In this document: one piece after another, positions 28,442-37,694 of the stretch | Numbering within the stretch: the first letter of the stretch is position 1 | Layout of the letters: each line of letters begins with the position of its first letter | Source: Pseudidiomarina homiensis | GTDB taxonomy: Bacteria > Pseudomonadota > Gammaproteobacteria > Enterobacterales > Alteromonadaceae | NCBI RefSeq assembly: GCF_003987225.1 | Contig: NZ_PIPX01000002.1 | Span: 248,001 to 312,000 of the forward strand | Length of the DNA stretch: 64,000 bases | Direction: 5' to 3' | Notes under the pieces: generated by a model | Told to the model about the DNA's origin: nothing | Seen by the model: the letters and a program-made list of their open reading frames with translations, nothing else | Database searches by the model: none | Translations under genes and position numbers: made by a program

Positions 28442-29929
28442 GTGAAGTATCAAGATTTGCGTGATTTTATCGCGTTGCTAGAGCAGCGCGGCGAGCTAAA
28501 ACGAATTCAAATGGAGGTGGATCCGTATTTGGAGATCACCGAAATTTCCGATCGTACGTTGAAAGCGGGTGGCCCGGCGCTGTTATTTGAAAATGTGAAA
28601 GGTCACTCGGTGCCGGTACTGGCGAATTTGTTTGGTACGCCTGAACGGGTGGCGCTGGGCATGGGTCAAGAGTCGGTTGCAGCGTTGCGCGATGTGGGTA
28701 AGTTACTCGCGTTTTTGAAAGAGCCGGAACCGCCGAAAGGGTTTCGCGATGCGTTAAACCTGTTACCGATGTACAAAAAAGTTTTGAGCATGTCGCCGAA
28801 ACAACTTAAGAAAGCGCCTTGCCAAGAGGTGGTGGTAAGTGGCGACGACGTTGATTTAACCAAGCTGCCGATTCAGCATTGTTGGCCGGGTGATGTGGCA
28901 CCGTTGATCACATGGGGGCTGACGGTAACCAAAGGTCCGCACAAAGAACGCCAAAATCTTGGTATTTATCGCCAGCAGTTGCTCGGCAAAAACAAAGTCA
29001 TTATGCGCTGGTTGTCCCATCGTGGCGGCGCGTTGGATTTTCAAGAATGGCAAAAGCAGCATCCAGGTGAACGCTTTCCAGTCGCCGTGGCATTAGGTGC
29101 TGATCCGGCAACGATTCTTGGTGCTGTGACGCCAGTGCCCGACACTCTTTCGGAATATGCTTTCGCCGGCTTACTACGCGATGGCAAAACCGAAGTCGCC
29201 AAGTGTGTGAGTAACGACTTACAGGTGCCCGCGCACGCTGAGATCATTCTGGAAGGCTATATTGAACCAGGTGAAATGGCTCCCGAAGGGCCCTATGGCG
29301 ATCATACGGGTTACTACAATGAAGTGGACGACTTCCCAGTCTTTACGGTGACCCATGTCACGCAGCGACGTCAGCCGATTTATCACTCGACCTACACGGG
29401 GCGGCCACCGGATGAACCGGCGGTGTTGGGTGTCGCCTTGAACGAAGTGTTCGTGCCGCTGTTACAAAAGCAGTTTCCTGAAATTGTGGATTTCTACCTG
29501 CCACCAGAGGGCTGTTCTTATCGGGTGGCGGTGGTGACCATGAAAAAGCAATACGCCGGTCATGCCAAGCGCGTGATGATGGGCGTGTGGTCGTTCTTGC
29601 GCCAATTCATGTACACCAAGTTCGTGATTGTCTGTGATGATGACGTGAACGCGCGTGATTGGAAAGATGTGATTTGGGCGATGACCACGCGTATGGACCC
29701 GGCGCGTGACACGGTGTTGGTTGAGAATACGCCGATTGATTACCTTGATTTTGCGTCGCCGGTATCGGGGCTGGGTTCGAAAATGGGTATGGACGCGACC
29801 AATAAATGGCCGGGCGAAACCGATCGTGAGTGGGGTGTGCCCATCGTCATGGACGAGGCGGTAAAACAGCGCGTCGATGACATGTGGGATGACCTTGGAA
29901 TTTTGCAACAGGATAAGTCAGTTAAATGA
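28442..29929 (+). CDS. ubiD: 3-octaprenyl-4-hydroxybenzoate decarboxylase UbiD
   Basis: UbiD removes the carboxyl group of the prenylated hydroxybenzoate ring in ubiquinone synthesis, using prenylated FMN made by UbiX (not in this window). The 495-residue protein matches E. coli UbiD throughout, for example [43 protein letters not shown] and [14 protein letters not shown]. The start is GTG at 28442, giving the usual [21 protein letters not shown]-terminus. It overlaps fre by 4 bp. Confidence 0.98.
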   Translation: MKYQDLRDFIALLEQRGELKRIQMEVDPYLEITEISDRTLKAGGPALLFENVKGHSVPVLANLFGTPERVALGMGQESVAALRDVGKLLAFLKEPEPPKGFRDALNLLPMYKKVLSMSPKQLKKAPCQEVVVSGDDVDLTKLPIQHCWPGDVAPLITWGLTVTKGPHKERQNLGIYRQQLLGKNKVIMRWLSHRGGALDFQEWQKQHPGERFPVAVALGADPATILGAVTPVPDTLSEYAFAGLLRDGKTEVAKCVSNDLQVPAHAEIILEGYIEPGEMAPEGPYGDHTGYYNEVDDFPVFTVTHVTQRRQPIYHSTYTGRPPDEPAVLGVALNEVFVPLLQKQFPEIVDFYLPPEGCSYRVAVVTMKKQYAGHAKRVMMGVWSFLRQFMYTKFVIVCDDDVNARDWKDVIWAMTTRMDPARDTVLVENTPIDYLDFASPVSGLGSKMGMDATNKWPGETDREWGVPIVMDEAVKQRVDDMWDDLGILQQDKSVK

Positions 29930-30624
29930 AACAGTTTTCTTGTAAGGTTACAGCGCTAGAAACCCTTTCACCAAACGTCTACCGCGTGCTTTTGGAGCTC
30001 CCCGAAGCCATTGATTTTGTGGCTGGGCAGTACTTACAAGTGGTGATGGGCGAACGCGATAAGCGACCTTTTTCGATTGCCTCATGTCCGTCGAAAACCC
30101 GTGAGCTTGAGTTGCACATTGGTGCCACGCCGGACAATCCTTATGCCATGGAGGTTATCGAGGCCATTCGTGCCGATGGCGAGTTAACTGTGGAAGCACC
30201 TTTAGGTGACGCAGGTTATCGCGAAGCAAGTGAGCGCCCACTGATTCTCATCGCTGGCGGTACGGGCTTTTCTTATACGTGGTCGATCTTACAGGCGCAT
30301 TTGCGTAGCGGGGTAAAGCGCCCGATCACGCTGTATTGGGGCGGACGCAAGGCGGCTGACTTGTACTACGACGAAAGACTGAAACAGTTGAGCACTGAGC
30401 ATGAGCATTTTCATTATCGGCCCGTGGTCGAAGAAGCCGGAGCTGATTGGCACGGAGCTATTGGGTTGGTTCCCCATGCTGTGTTGGCGGAACAATCCGA
30501 CTTAAACGAAGCCGACGTTTATGTAGCGGGGCGTTTTGAAATGGTGCGCGTGATTCGTGATGATTTTCACGCCCGTGGTTTGCCGTTAGAGCAACTTTAT
30601 GGTGACGCACTAGCCTTCATTTAA
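29926..30624 (+). CDS. fre: NAD(P)H-flavin reductase Fre
   Basis: A 232-residue reductase that supplies reduced flavin. The fold is ferredoxin-NADP reductase-like: FSIASCPS in the flavin domain, [16 protein letters not shown] for the nucleotide site and the [11 protein letters not shown]-terminal element. The ubiD-fre pair with an ATGA overlap is common in gammaproteobacteria. Reduced flavin could serve UbiX/UbiD cofactor supply (inference). Confidence 0.95.
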   Translation: MKQFSCKVTALETLSPNVYRVLLELPEAIDFVAGQYLQVVMGERDKRPFSIASCPSKTRELELHIGATPDNPYAMEVIEAIRADGELTVEAPLGDAGYREASERPLILIAGGTGFSYTWSILQAHLRSGVKRPITLYWGGRKAADLYYDERLKQLSTEHEHFHYRPVVEEAGADWHGAIGLVPHAVLAEQSDLNEADVYVAGRFEMVRVIRDDFHARGLPLEQLYGDALAFI

Positions 30625-30654
30625 CCGCGCTGCTATACTTCGCAGCGCAATTTA

Positions 30655-30755
30655 CCAAGGGGTGCCCCTGTAGCGATTCGTCGTGCAGTGGCTGAGATGC
30701 AACATGCGAACCCTTTGCACCTGATCCGGTTAATACTGGCGTAGGGATGGTAGCT
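30655..30755 (+). ncRNA. TPP riboswitch (THI element)
   Basis: The hallmark segments occur in order and spacing: GGGGTGCC (30659 on), GGCTGAGATG (around 30690), ACCCTTTGCACCTGATCCGG and TAATACTGGCGTAGGGATGG. This is the thi-box, which binds thiamine pyrophosphate. It lies 70 bases before the TonB receptor gene, which implies thiamine-responsive control of the downstream four-gene group. A -10-like TATACT at 30634 is a possible promoter. Confidence 0.96.
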
Positions 30756-30824
30756 AACAACCTTAGTCCATTTGAATCCTGCCCGACCGGATTATTTCTG
30801 AACCAGACGTTGAGGAAATGATCC

Positions 30825-32957
30825 ATGCAAAAATCTACCCTGGCCGTTGCGGTCTATTTAGGTCTATCAAGTCTCGCGACAACGCCGACGGTGTTCGCAC
30901 AAGAGAAAGAAAGCGAAGAACAGAACTCCGTTGAGCGCATCACCATTCAAGGTGAATTCCGCCAGATGACTGTGCAAGAAGCACCAACAAGTGTCACAGC
31001 TTTGGTGGCCGAAGATCTGGCCGAGCGCGGCGCCCTGCACCTTGAGTCAACGCTGAATGCGTTTGCCAATGTGAACTTTTCAGGCGGCTCATCACGTGCG
31101 CGGTTTATTCAAATCCGCGGTGTCGGCGAACGCAGCCAATTCGTTGATCCCATCCAACCTTCAGTGGGGCTGTTAGTTGATGGCATCAACTACAGCGGGT
31201 TAGCACAAGCAGCGCAACTGTTCGATATTAGCCAGATTGAAGTCTACCGTGGGCCGCAAAGTGGGCGCTTCGGTGCCGATGGCATGGCCGGCATGATGGT
31301 TTTGGAGAGCACCATGCCGAGTGCGGAAACCAAGGGTGTGTGGCAGCTTGGTGCGGCGAATTACGATGCGCTTAGTGGTGGCTTTGCCGTAGGGGGCGAT
31401 CTCGGTGCTTTGGGTCGCGGACGCTTAAGTGTGTTCCAACAGCGTGATGATGGCTTTATCGAGAATACCTATTTAAATCGTGACGATACCAACAAACGCT
31501 CTGAACGCAATGTTCGAGCTAACCTCTTCACCGACCTTGGGCACGATTGGCAATTACGTACCACCTTGCATGCCTTGCGCCAAGACAATGGTTATGATGC
31601 CTTTTCGTTAGATAATAACCGCACGACCCTTTCCGATGAGCCCGGTGAAGATGATTTACGCACCCGTGCTGCCCGATTCGCTTTAACCTATTCCGGCTGG
31701 CAAGGTGCCGAGGTTGAGCTGGCCTATGCGTTGTTAGGTGCCGAGAGTGTGTATAGCTACGACGAGGACTGGAGTTATGTAGGTATTGCGCCGGGCTGGG
31801 AATACAGTTCGTTTGACGCCTACGAACGTGAGCGCGATGATCATACTCTTGAGGCCCGCGTGGTCAGCACCCAGCCGATCAGTGTGCTCGGCAATGACAG
31901 TGACTGGGTACTTGGCGTGTATCATTACCGCCGTGACGAAGTACTTACCCGTGACTTCTTTAACTGGGATATAGGGCAACAGGATATTTTTTCCAGCACC
32001 TATGAAAGCCGTCACAATGCACTGTACGGTGAACTCACGCAGCACTTGTCACCGGAGTGGCGCCTTACCACTGGCGCACGAGCTGAGCGTTATGATAACC
32101 CTTACACGGACAGTAATGGCGTGAACGAAACGCCTGAAGACACCATGTGGGGCGGACGTTTAAGTCTGAGCTACCTGCCGGACACCGACGTCTTGTGGTA
32201 CGCCACGGTTGCGCGTGGCTATAAAGCCGGCGGGGTTAATGGTGACGCTTTAGGTAAGGTGCAAGACACCGAGCTAACCGAGTTACGCGAGTATCTGCTG
32301 GCGCGCTCAACCTTTGCACCAGAACTCTTAACCAGCCTTGAGATTGGCCACAAGCGCGTGAGTGCCGATGGACGCCTGAGCATGCAGTTAGCCGTTTTCG
32401 CGCATCAACGCGATGACGTGCAGCTCAAAGGCTGGGTCAACCGTGACCAAAGCTTTGTGGGTTATTTGCAAAATGCAGCAGAAGGAAAGGCCTACGGTGC
32501 CGAGTTTGAAGTCAGTTATCGTCCGCTTGAAGCGCTCGAGCTTTTTACCAATATTGGCTTACTCGAAACGGAAATAGAAGGCTTTGTCACCGAAGATGGC
32601 GTTGACATGAGTGGACGCGATCAAGCCCATGCACCAAACTATCAGGTCAATGCAGGCTTGAATTACCAGCTTGCTGAAGCTTGGCAAATGGGACTTTCGG
32701 TGGATGCCAAAGACGGCTTTTACTATTCGGATTCGCACATGAGCGAGGCCGATAGCATGGCAGTAGTGAACGCTTATGTACGTTGGCGCCAAGGGCCTTG
32801 GCAAGTACGTCTTTGGGGACGTAACTTGAGCGACGAAGATTATGGTATTCGCGGCTTTTACTTTGGTAATGATCCGCGCAAAGAGTATGTTAGCGAAACC
32901 TACGAGCAGTTCGGTGAACCGCGTCGCGTGGGCGTTACTCTGAATTACCATTTCTAA
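30825..32957 (+). CDS. TonB-dependent outer-membrane receptor, probably for thiamine
   Basis: A 710-residue receptor with a signal peptide ending at VFA-QEK, a TonB-box-like stretch (VERITIQG), the plug domain (IRGVGERSQF..PSVGLLVDGI, IEVYRGPQSGRFGADGMAGMM) and a C-terminal beta barrel ending in Phe (VGVTLNYHF). It should import a scarce substrate across the outer membrane using TonB energy. Control by a TPP riboswitch and co-transcription with a PnuT-like permease make thiamine or a precursor the likely substrate. An AGGAAATG ribosome site precedes the ATG. Confidence 0.93.
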   Translation: MQKSTLAVAVYLGLSSLATTPTVFAQEKESEEQNSVERITIQGEFRQMTVQEAPTSVTALVAEDLAERGALHLESTLNAFANVNFSGGSSRARFIQIRGVGERSQFVDPIQPSVGLLVDGINYSGLAQAAQLFDISQIEVYRGPQSGRFGADGMAGMMVLESTMPSAETKGVWQLGAANYDALSGGFAVGGDLGALGRGRLSVFQQRDDGFIENTYLNRDDTNKRSERNVRANLFTDLGHDWQLRTTLHALRQDNGYDAFSLDNNRTTLSDEPGEDDLRTRAARFALTYSGWQGAEVELAYALLGAESVYSYDEDWSYVGIAPGWEYSSFDAYERERDDHTLEARVVSTQPISVLGNDSDWVLGVYHYRRDEVLTRDFFNWDIGQQDIFSSTYESRHNALYGELTQHLSPEWRLTTGARAERYDNPYTDSNGVNETPEDTMWGGRLSLSYLPDTDVLWYATVARGYKAGGVNGDALGKVQDTELTELREYLLARSTFAPELLTSLEIGHKRVSADGRLSMQLAVFAHQRDDVQLKGWVNRDQSFVGYLQNAAEGKAYGAEFEVSYRPLEALELFTNIGLLETEIEGFVTEDGVDMSGRDQAHAPNYQVNAGLNYQLAEAWQMGLSVDAKDGFYYSDSHMSEADSMAVVNAYVRWRQGPWQVRLWGRNLSDEDYGIRGFYFGNDPRKEYVSETYEQFGEPRRVGVTLNYHF

Positions 32958-32977
32958 GGCTGGTTAAGGACACACCA

Positions 32978-33601
32978 ATGACTGATTTTGTGCAGACCAT
33001 TAGTGAACAAGTCATGGCGACCTCGTGGTTGGAGTGGTCGGCCGTGGGGCTAGCTGTGGCTTATTTGGTATTGGCTGCTCATCAGTCATTGTGGTGTTGG
33101 TTGGCCGCCGCCATCAGCTGCAGTATTTATACGTATTTAATGTGGCACGCGCAGTTGTATATGGAGACCGTGTTACAGGTGACTTATGTGCTACTTGCGG
33201 GCTATGGCTGGTGGCAATGGCGTTACGGAGCGGGGCGGGCCGCAGTACAAAAGGTTGCTGAATTAAGCCTTGCTTGGCATTTGCGTTGGTTGGCGATTTT
33301 AGTGTTAGTAGCTGGTGCAGTGGCTTTAGCGTTAGAGCGCTATACAACGGCCGATGCGGTGTGGCTCGATAGCTACACCACAGTGTTTTCCTTGTTTGCC
33401 ACGTGGCTATTAACACGCAAGCAGTTTGCCAACTGGTGGTACTGGTTGGTCATCGATGCTGTTTATGTTTACCTGTATGCGAGCAAAGGATTTGTGATCA
33501 CGGGTGCACTTTATTTCGTATATCTTATACTAGTGTTTTATGCGATGTGGCAGTGGCAAACAGCAAGGACGGAACAGCAACAATGCAGCAGCAGTGGTTA
33601 G
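32978..33601 (+). CDS. pnuT: PnuC/PnuT-family permease, probable thiamine transporter
   Basis: A 207-residue inner-membrane protein with about seven hydrophobic helices. It shows PnuC-family features: a short N-terminus, WLEWSAV, and WCWLAAAISCSIYTYLMW. The C-terminal part contains NWWYWLVIDAVYVYLYASKGF, matching the conserved NWxxW and W/VD motifs of the family. PnuC takes up nicotinamide riboside and PnuT takes up thiamine; the upstream TPP riboswitch favours PnuT. It overlaps the following kinase gene by 19 bp, and phosphorylation by that kinase would trap the vitamin. Confidence 0.88.
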   Translation: MTDFVQTISEQVMATSWLEWSAVGLAVAYLVLAAHQSLWCWLAAAISCSIYTYLMWHAQLYMETVLQVTYVLLAGYGWWQWRYGAGRAAVQKVAELSLAWHLRWLAILVLVAGAVALALERYTTADAVWLDSYTTVFSLFATWLLTRKQFANWWYWLVIDAVYVYLYASKGFVITGALYFVYLILVFYAMWQWQTARTEQQQCSSSG

Positions 33602-34365
33602 ATAGCCTTCCCATACACGGCGTAATCAAAGCAGAGCCCCTCTTGCGGGGGGTGGCGAACAACGTCTACAAAATCACCACCACGAAAACCAACTATATCC
33701 TGAAGCAATTTCGCTTTGATCACCCCTATGGGCTGGATCGTGATCAAGAAGTGCTTGTGCAACGTCAACTGGCTGAGCAACAACTTGCTCCTGACGTTTT
33801 GCATTATGATGCGGCACAAGGATTGGTATTGCAGGCCTACCTTGAGGAGCCTGATCTTGCTCATGCTAATCTATCGATGGCTGATAAACTGCGTGAACTA
33901 GCAGATTTAGCTGCGCACATTCACCGTGTCAACATAAAGGCGCCGGTGTGGTCCTTGCGTGAGCGGCTGGCAAGGTATTGTCAGCAATTAGCAGAATTTG
34001 ACCGTGAACATGCCAAACAATTTGAAATTCGTTTGCGGAGTTTTCGTAAGTTAATCGATAATTTTGCCTCGCATCCGGTCTTTTGCCATAACGATTTAGG
34101 CTTGCACCACGTCTTCCTTGCCCCTACGCCACGGGTTATTGACTGGGAATATTCAGGTATGGGTGAGCGTTACTTTGACTTGGCTAACGCTATGGCCGCC
34201 AATGAGCTCGAGCTACCGCAACGCAGTGCATTTGTGAATGCTTATGAGGCAAGTGCAGGTTTTCAAGTGCATCGTGATACGCTCGAAAACTGGCGGGAGC
34301 TGGTCGCCGTAGTGAATCAGCTTTGGTATGAATTACATCATCACCTGCAACGCATTAGCGATTAG
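33583..34365 (+). CDS. APH/choline-kinase-fold small-molecule kinase, probable thiamine kinase
   Basis: A 260-residue kinase of the aminoglycoside phosphotransferase fold. The N-lobe includes GVANNVYKITTTKTNYILKQF, with the ATP-binding Lys. The catalytic loop is CHNDLGLHHVFL and the DFG-equivalent is VIDWEYSGMGERYFDLANA. In the loop the usual Mg-binding Asn (HxDxxxxN) is replaced by His. I start it at ATG 33583, since a longer frame reaching 33403 lies entirely inside pnuT. Position after a TPP-controlled receptor and PnuT suggests it phosphorylates thiamine, as ThiK does, but choline or another alcohol cannot be excluded. Confidence 0.82.
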   Translation: MQQQWLDSLPIHGVIKAEPLLRGVANNVYKITTTKTNYILKQFRFDHPYGLDRDQEVLVQRQLAEQQLAPDVLHYDAAQGLVLQAYLEEPDLAHANLSMADKLRELADLAAHIHRVNIKAPVWSLRERLARYCQQLAEFDREHAKQFEIRLRSFRKLIDNFASHPVFCHNDLGLHHVFLAPTPRVIDWEYSGMGERYFDLANAMAANELELPQRSAFVNAYEASAGFQVHRDTLENWRELVAVVNQLWYELHHHLQRISD

Positions 34366-34385
34366 GATCTGAATAAGGACAGTTT

Positions 34386-35729
34386 ATGACTGCGCAGCAA
34401 TCGCAAGAATTGACAGAGAAGCTCTATGGTTACCTTGCAGAAGATGAAGACGCACGTGTCTGTAAAGACATTCCAGAGTCGGCGTGTAACGACCAGCCGC
34501 AAGCCTTTATTGCGCATTTAGTTGCACTGAGTATGACTAAATTGGGCGATTCGCTGGTGAGTGCAAGGCTAGTTTTACCGTGGATTCTGTCTTCGTTGGG
34601 CGCACCTTCGGCATTTATCAGTGCGTTGGTGCCATTACGTGAATCACTGGCATTGTTACCCCAACTTATCATTGCACAACAACTGCGCGAAACGCCGGTG
34701 CGTAAGTGGTTTTGGGTCGCAGGAAGTATCGGGCAAGCGATTGCGCTGGTGGGTATGTTATTTAGTGTTCTCACGCTCCGCGATAGTGCGCTGGGCTGGG
34801 CGATAGTGCTTTTACTTACGTTTTTTAGTATTTCGCGTGGCGTTTGCTCGGTGTCGATCAAAGACGTGCAAGGCAAAACCATTTCGAAGACCCGGCGCGG
34901 TCGTTTGTCGGGCCTCGCTGCGTCGATTGCTGGCTTCTTATCGGTTGGTACCGCGTTGGTCGTGCTGTTTGCGCCGACCCTTTTGGGTAGCGCTGTAAGT
35001 AATGGCAATGTGGTTATTTTTGCCGGGCTCTTGGGGATTGCTGCGGTGCTATGGTTCGCCGCAGCGATGACCTATGCCCAAGTGCCTGAGGTGCCGGGGG
35101 CGACAGAGGGCGGAGGTAATGCACTCATTGAAGCTTTAAAATCCATTCGTTTGTTATGGCAAGACAAACAGTTCGGTAGCTTTGTGCTAACACGAGCACT
35201 CTTAGTGTCGTCAGCGTTTGCGATTCCATACATTGTGGTGATGATCCAACGTAGTGGTGAGGGCAGCCTTACCAGTCTTGGTGGTCTGATGTTGGCGAGC
35301 GGTATTGCTGGAATGTTGGCCGGTCGCTTCTGGGGTAAATGGTCGGACTCCGCTAGCCATCATGTTATGGCAGCAGCGGCCTTTATTGCGGTCGTTGTTA
35401 TGGCTGCGGCACTAGCTCTGTTTGTCATGGCAAGTGATGTGTTGGCGCAGCAGTGGGTTGGCGGCTTACTCATTTTTCTTGCCGCAGTCGCGCATCATGG
35501 CGCACGCGTTGGGCGCAAAACGTACTTAGTCGATATGGCCACGCAGGACAATCGCGCAGAATTCACTGCGGTCTCTAATACGGTGATTGGCTTGGTGTTA
35601 CTGCTTGGGATAGTGTTAGGAGCCGTGGATGCCTATGCCGGTGTTGAGGCGGTGATGGTGCTCTTGATTGCATTAGGCATAGTGGCGGGAATACGAGCTT
35701 TAACGTTGCCGAATGTACAGCGGGACTAA
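34386..35729 (+). CDS. Major facilitator superfamily transporter
   Basis: A 447-residue protein with about 12 hydrophobic segments after a 45-residue hydrophilic N-terminus. The loop after helix 10-11 (GARVGRKTYLVDMATQDNRAEFTAVSN) is typical of MFS proteins. It follows the kinase gene by 20 bp with AAGGA before the ATG, so it is likely the last gene of the TPP-riboswitch operon. A role in thiamine or precursor movement is plausible but unproven. Confidence 0.8.
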   Translation: MTAQQSQELTEKLYGYLAEDEDARVCKDIPESACNDQPQAFIAHLVALSMTKLGDSLVSARLVLPWILSSLGAPSAFISALVPLRESLALLPQLIIAQQLRETPVRKWFWVAGSIGQAIALVGMLFSVLTLRDSALGWAIVLLLTFFSISRGVCSVSIKDVQGKTISKTRRGRLSGLAASIAGFLSVGTALVVLFAPTLLGSAVSNGNVVIFAGLLGIAAVLWFAAAMTYAQVPEVPGATEGGGNALIEALKSIRLLWQDKQFGSFVLTRALLVSSAFAIPYIVVMIQRSGEGSLTSLGGLMLASGIAGMLAGRFWGKWSDSASHHVMAAAAFIAVVVMAAALALFVMASDVLAQQWVGGLLIFLAAVAHHGARVGRKTYLVDMATQDNRAEFTAVSNTVIGLVLLLGIVLGAVDAYAGVEAVMVLLIALGIVAGIRALTLPNVQRD

Positions 35730-35731
35730 AA

Positions 35732-35760
35732 AAGCCAACGCTACTGTGCAGCGTTGGCTT
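35732..35760. terminator. Hairpin terminator between MFS gene and DUF3185 gene
   Basis: A perfect 11-bp stem (AAGCCAACGCT and its complement, 35732-35742 and 35750-35760) with a 7-nt loop. A run of A precedes it on the plus strand, giving a strong U-tract for minus-strand transcripts. It probably ends both convergent transcripts. Confidence 0.8.
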
Positions 35761-35786
35761 AATGAAGAGCAGAAAGGGTCTTACGC

Positions 35787-35984
35787 TTACTTGCCGCGAA
35801 TTACGCCATACAAGCCAACGATAACGGCAATTGCGCCACCGATCAGATACCACATGGCGTTATCTGTTGGCTCACCAGTAACCGCATTCGATAGCTCTGA
35901 CGCTGGCGAGTTATAAGCTTCGTAGCCGAAGTACAACAAGATAATACCAACCACAAGCAAGATAATTCCGATAACTTTGTTCAT
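35787..35984 (-). CDS. DUF3185-family small membrane protein
   Basis: A 65-residue protein with two predicted membrane helices (VIGIILLVVGIILLYFGYEA and WYLIGGAIAVIVGLYGVI) joined by a short Ser/Glu-rich loop. It resembles DUF3185. Function unknown. An AAGGAAGG ribosome site precedes the ATG. It has its own terminator and is probably monocistronic. Confidence 0.8.
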   Translation of the reverse strand: MNKVIGIILLVVGIILLYFGYEAYNSPASELSNAVTGEPTDNAMWYLIGGAIAVIVGLYGVIRGK

Positions 35985-36037
35985 GAAACCTTCCTTTAGT
36001 TATTTTTGTGTTTAGGTACTGCTGAATTCAGCATAGC

Positions 36038-36072
36038 AAAAACCCAGTGCAATACAATTACACTGAGTTTTC
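36038..36072 (-). terminator. Intrinsic terminator of dps
   Basis: On the minus strand, AAAACTCAGTG pairs with CACTGGGTTTTT around a 10-nt loop and runs into Ts, 26 bases past the dps stop codon. Confidence 0.75.
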
Positions 36073-36097
36073 TTTACGTTTATGAAGCACCTACATA

Positions 36098-36574
36098 TTA
36101 GGAACCTAAATAAGAAGTGAGCATCCAAGCGGTTTTTTCTTGCTCTTTAATGTAATCACTCATAAGCGCTGATGTACCTTCGTCACCGGCATCGCCTGCG
36201 AGCTCGAGCAACTCGCGTTGCAAACGAATAGTAACGCGGTAGCTGTCGAGGATTTCACGTACGCAAGCCTTACCGTCGTGAATGTCCTTCGCTTCTTGGA
36301 TTTCACTGCTCTTAATATAGGTTGAATAGGCGTGCAGAGGGCGTTGACCCAGAGTTAAGATGCGCTCGGCAATCTCATCGATTTTCAGTAGCAGGTCATT
36401 GTAGGTTTCTTCGAACTTAGCGTGTAACTCAAAGAACTCTTGGCCTTTGATGTTCCAATGGAAGCCACGCACGTTCATGTAGAAGATTTGGTAGTTAGCG
36501 AGCAAGTTATTTAGCTTTTCGCTAAGTTGCTCAGCGTGATGATGATCTAATCCAATAACATTCAGTTGTTGCAT
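36098..36574 (-). CDS. dps: Dps-family DNA-binding ferritin-like protein
   Basis: Dps dodecamers oxidise and store iron and shield DNA from peroxide. The 158-residue protein has the inter-subunit ferroxidase signature NVRGFHWNIKGQEFFELHAKFEETYNDLLLKIDEIAER, split here only by normal helix boundaries. The N-terminus is short and not strongly basic, so DNA binding is less certain than iron oxidation. AAGGAG precedes the ATG. It stands alone between trhO and the DUF3185 gene. Confidence 0.93.
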   Translation of the reverse strand: MQQLNVIGLDHHHAEQLSEKLNNLLANYQIFYMNVRGFHWNIKGQEFFELHAKFEETYNDLLLKIDEIAERILTLGQRPLHAYSTYIKSSEIQEAKDIHDGKACVREILDSYRVTIRLQRELLELAGDAGDEGTSALMSDYIKEQEKTAWMLTSYLGS

Positions 36575-36692
36575 TATGAACTCCTTGTTGGAACGCTTGA
36601 AAATAAGTCTAAAAACTTGATCTTATTATTAATTACATAAGGTCAGTATAGACCTTTTCAAGCGCCAACGAGAAGTTTAGTTTAGCGATAGC

Positions 36693-37619
36693 TTAAATCG
36701 ATTTTTCCTCAACTTTGCCATCGCGGATATGCTTTTCACCACGTTGCTTAGCTAGTTGGATTTGTTTTTCACGTTCGGCGAAGCGTTCTTTTTGCTCCGC
36801 TGTTGTCTTGTCGAAGCAATGTGGGCAACTGACACCTTTTTGATAGTGTTCTGATTGCTTTTCGGCTTCGGTGATCGGCATGCGGCAAGCGTAGCATTGG
36901 TCATAGTCACCCTGCTGCAAGCCATGACGCACCGTGACGCGTTGATCAAAGACAAAACAATCGCCTTGCCAGGTTGAGTCATCTTCAGGCATTTCTTCTA
37001 AGTACTTTAGAATGCCGCCTTTCAAGTGATAAACGTCATTGAAGCCGAGTGACTTTAAGTAAGCGGTAGATTTTTCGCAGCGGATACCACCGGTACAAAA
37101 CATCGCTACTTTCTTATGCTTTTCAGGGTCGAGGTGGTCCTTCACATATTCTGGGAACTCGCGAAAGGTCTCAGTTTTTGGGTTAATGGCGCCCTCGAAC
37201 GTACCCACTGCATACTCGTAGTCGTTACGCGTATCAATCAGCAGCACTTCAGGATCGCGAATTAAGTCGTTCCATTCTTTTGGATCAACATAGGTGCCAA
37301 CCACGTTTTTCGGGTCAACCCAGTCAATGCCCATGGTCACGATTTCTTTTTTGAGTTTCACCTTAGTGCGGTAAAAAGCTTGTGTATCGCTCGGAGACTC
37401 TTTGTGCTCAATGTTGGCAAAGGCGTCTTGCGAACGAATAAAATCGAGGACGTTATCGACACCTTCGCGGGTACCACAAATCGTACCGTTGATGCCTTCG
37501 CGGGCGAGCAGGAGGGTGCCTTTCACTGCGTTCTCGACCATGCAGTCGTAGAGCGGCTCGCGAAAGGCTTCAAAATCGTTAAATTCCACAAACTTATAGA
37601 GTGCGGCGCAAATATACAT
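36693..37619 (-). CDS. trhO: tRNA uridine(34) hydroxylase TrhO (rhodanese family)
   Basis: TrhO forms 5-hydroxyuridine at the wobble position of some tRNAs. The 308-residue protein has an N-terminal acylphosphatase-like domain and a rhodanese domain with active loop [11 protein letters not shown] (Cys175, Cys181). A C-terminal cysteine-rich segment (CYACRMPIT, then CPHCFDK) looks metal-binding. Length and order match E. coli YceA. An AAGGAAG ribosome site precedes the ATG. Confidence 0.93.
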   Translation of the reverse strand: MYICAALYKFVEFNDFEAFREPLYDCMVENAVKGTLLLAREGINGTICGTREGVDNVLDFIRSQDAFANIEHKESPSDTQAFYRTKVKLKKEIVTMGIDWVDPKNVVGTYVDPKEWNDLIRDPEVLLIDTRNDYEYAVGTFEGAINPKTETFREFPEYVKDHLDPEKHKKVAMFCTGGIRCEKSTAYLKSLGFNDVYHLKGGILKYLEEMPEDDSTWQGDCFVFDQRVTVRHGLQQGDYDQCYACRMPITEAEKQSEHYQKGVSCPHCFDKTTAEQKERFAEREKQIQLAKQRGEKHIRDGKVEEKSI

Positions 37620-37694
37620 CTGTTACTTCCTTCTTTTGGCGATTCGGATCGCAAATCCGAGGTCAAAAATTGCGCGCGCATTCTAACATAAAAA

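Noticed and set aside
33403-33582. Longer start for the kinase, overlapping pnuT by 199 bp
   Set aside because: The extra 60 residues are a frame-shifted reading of pnuT and do not fit the kinase fold.
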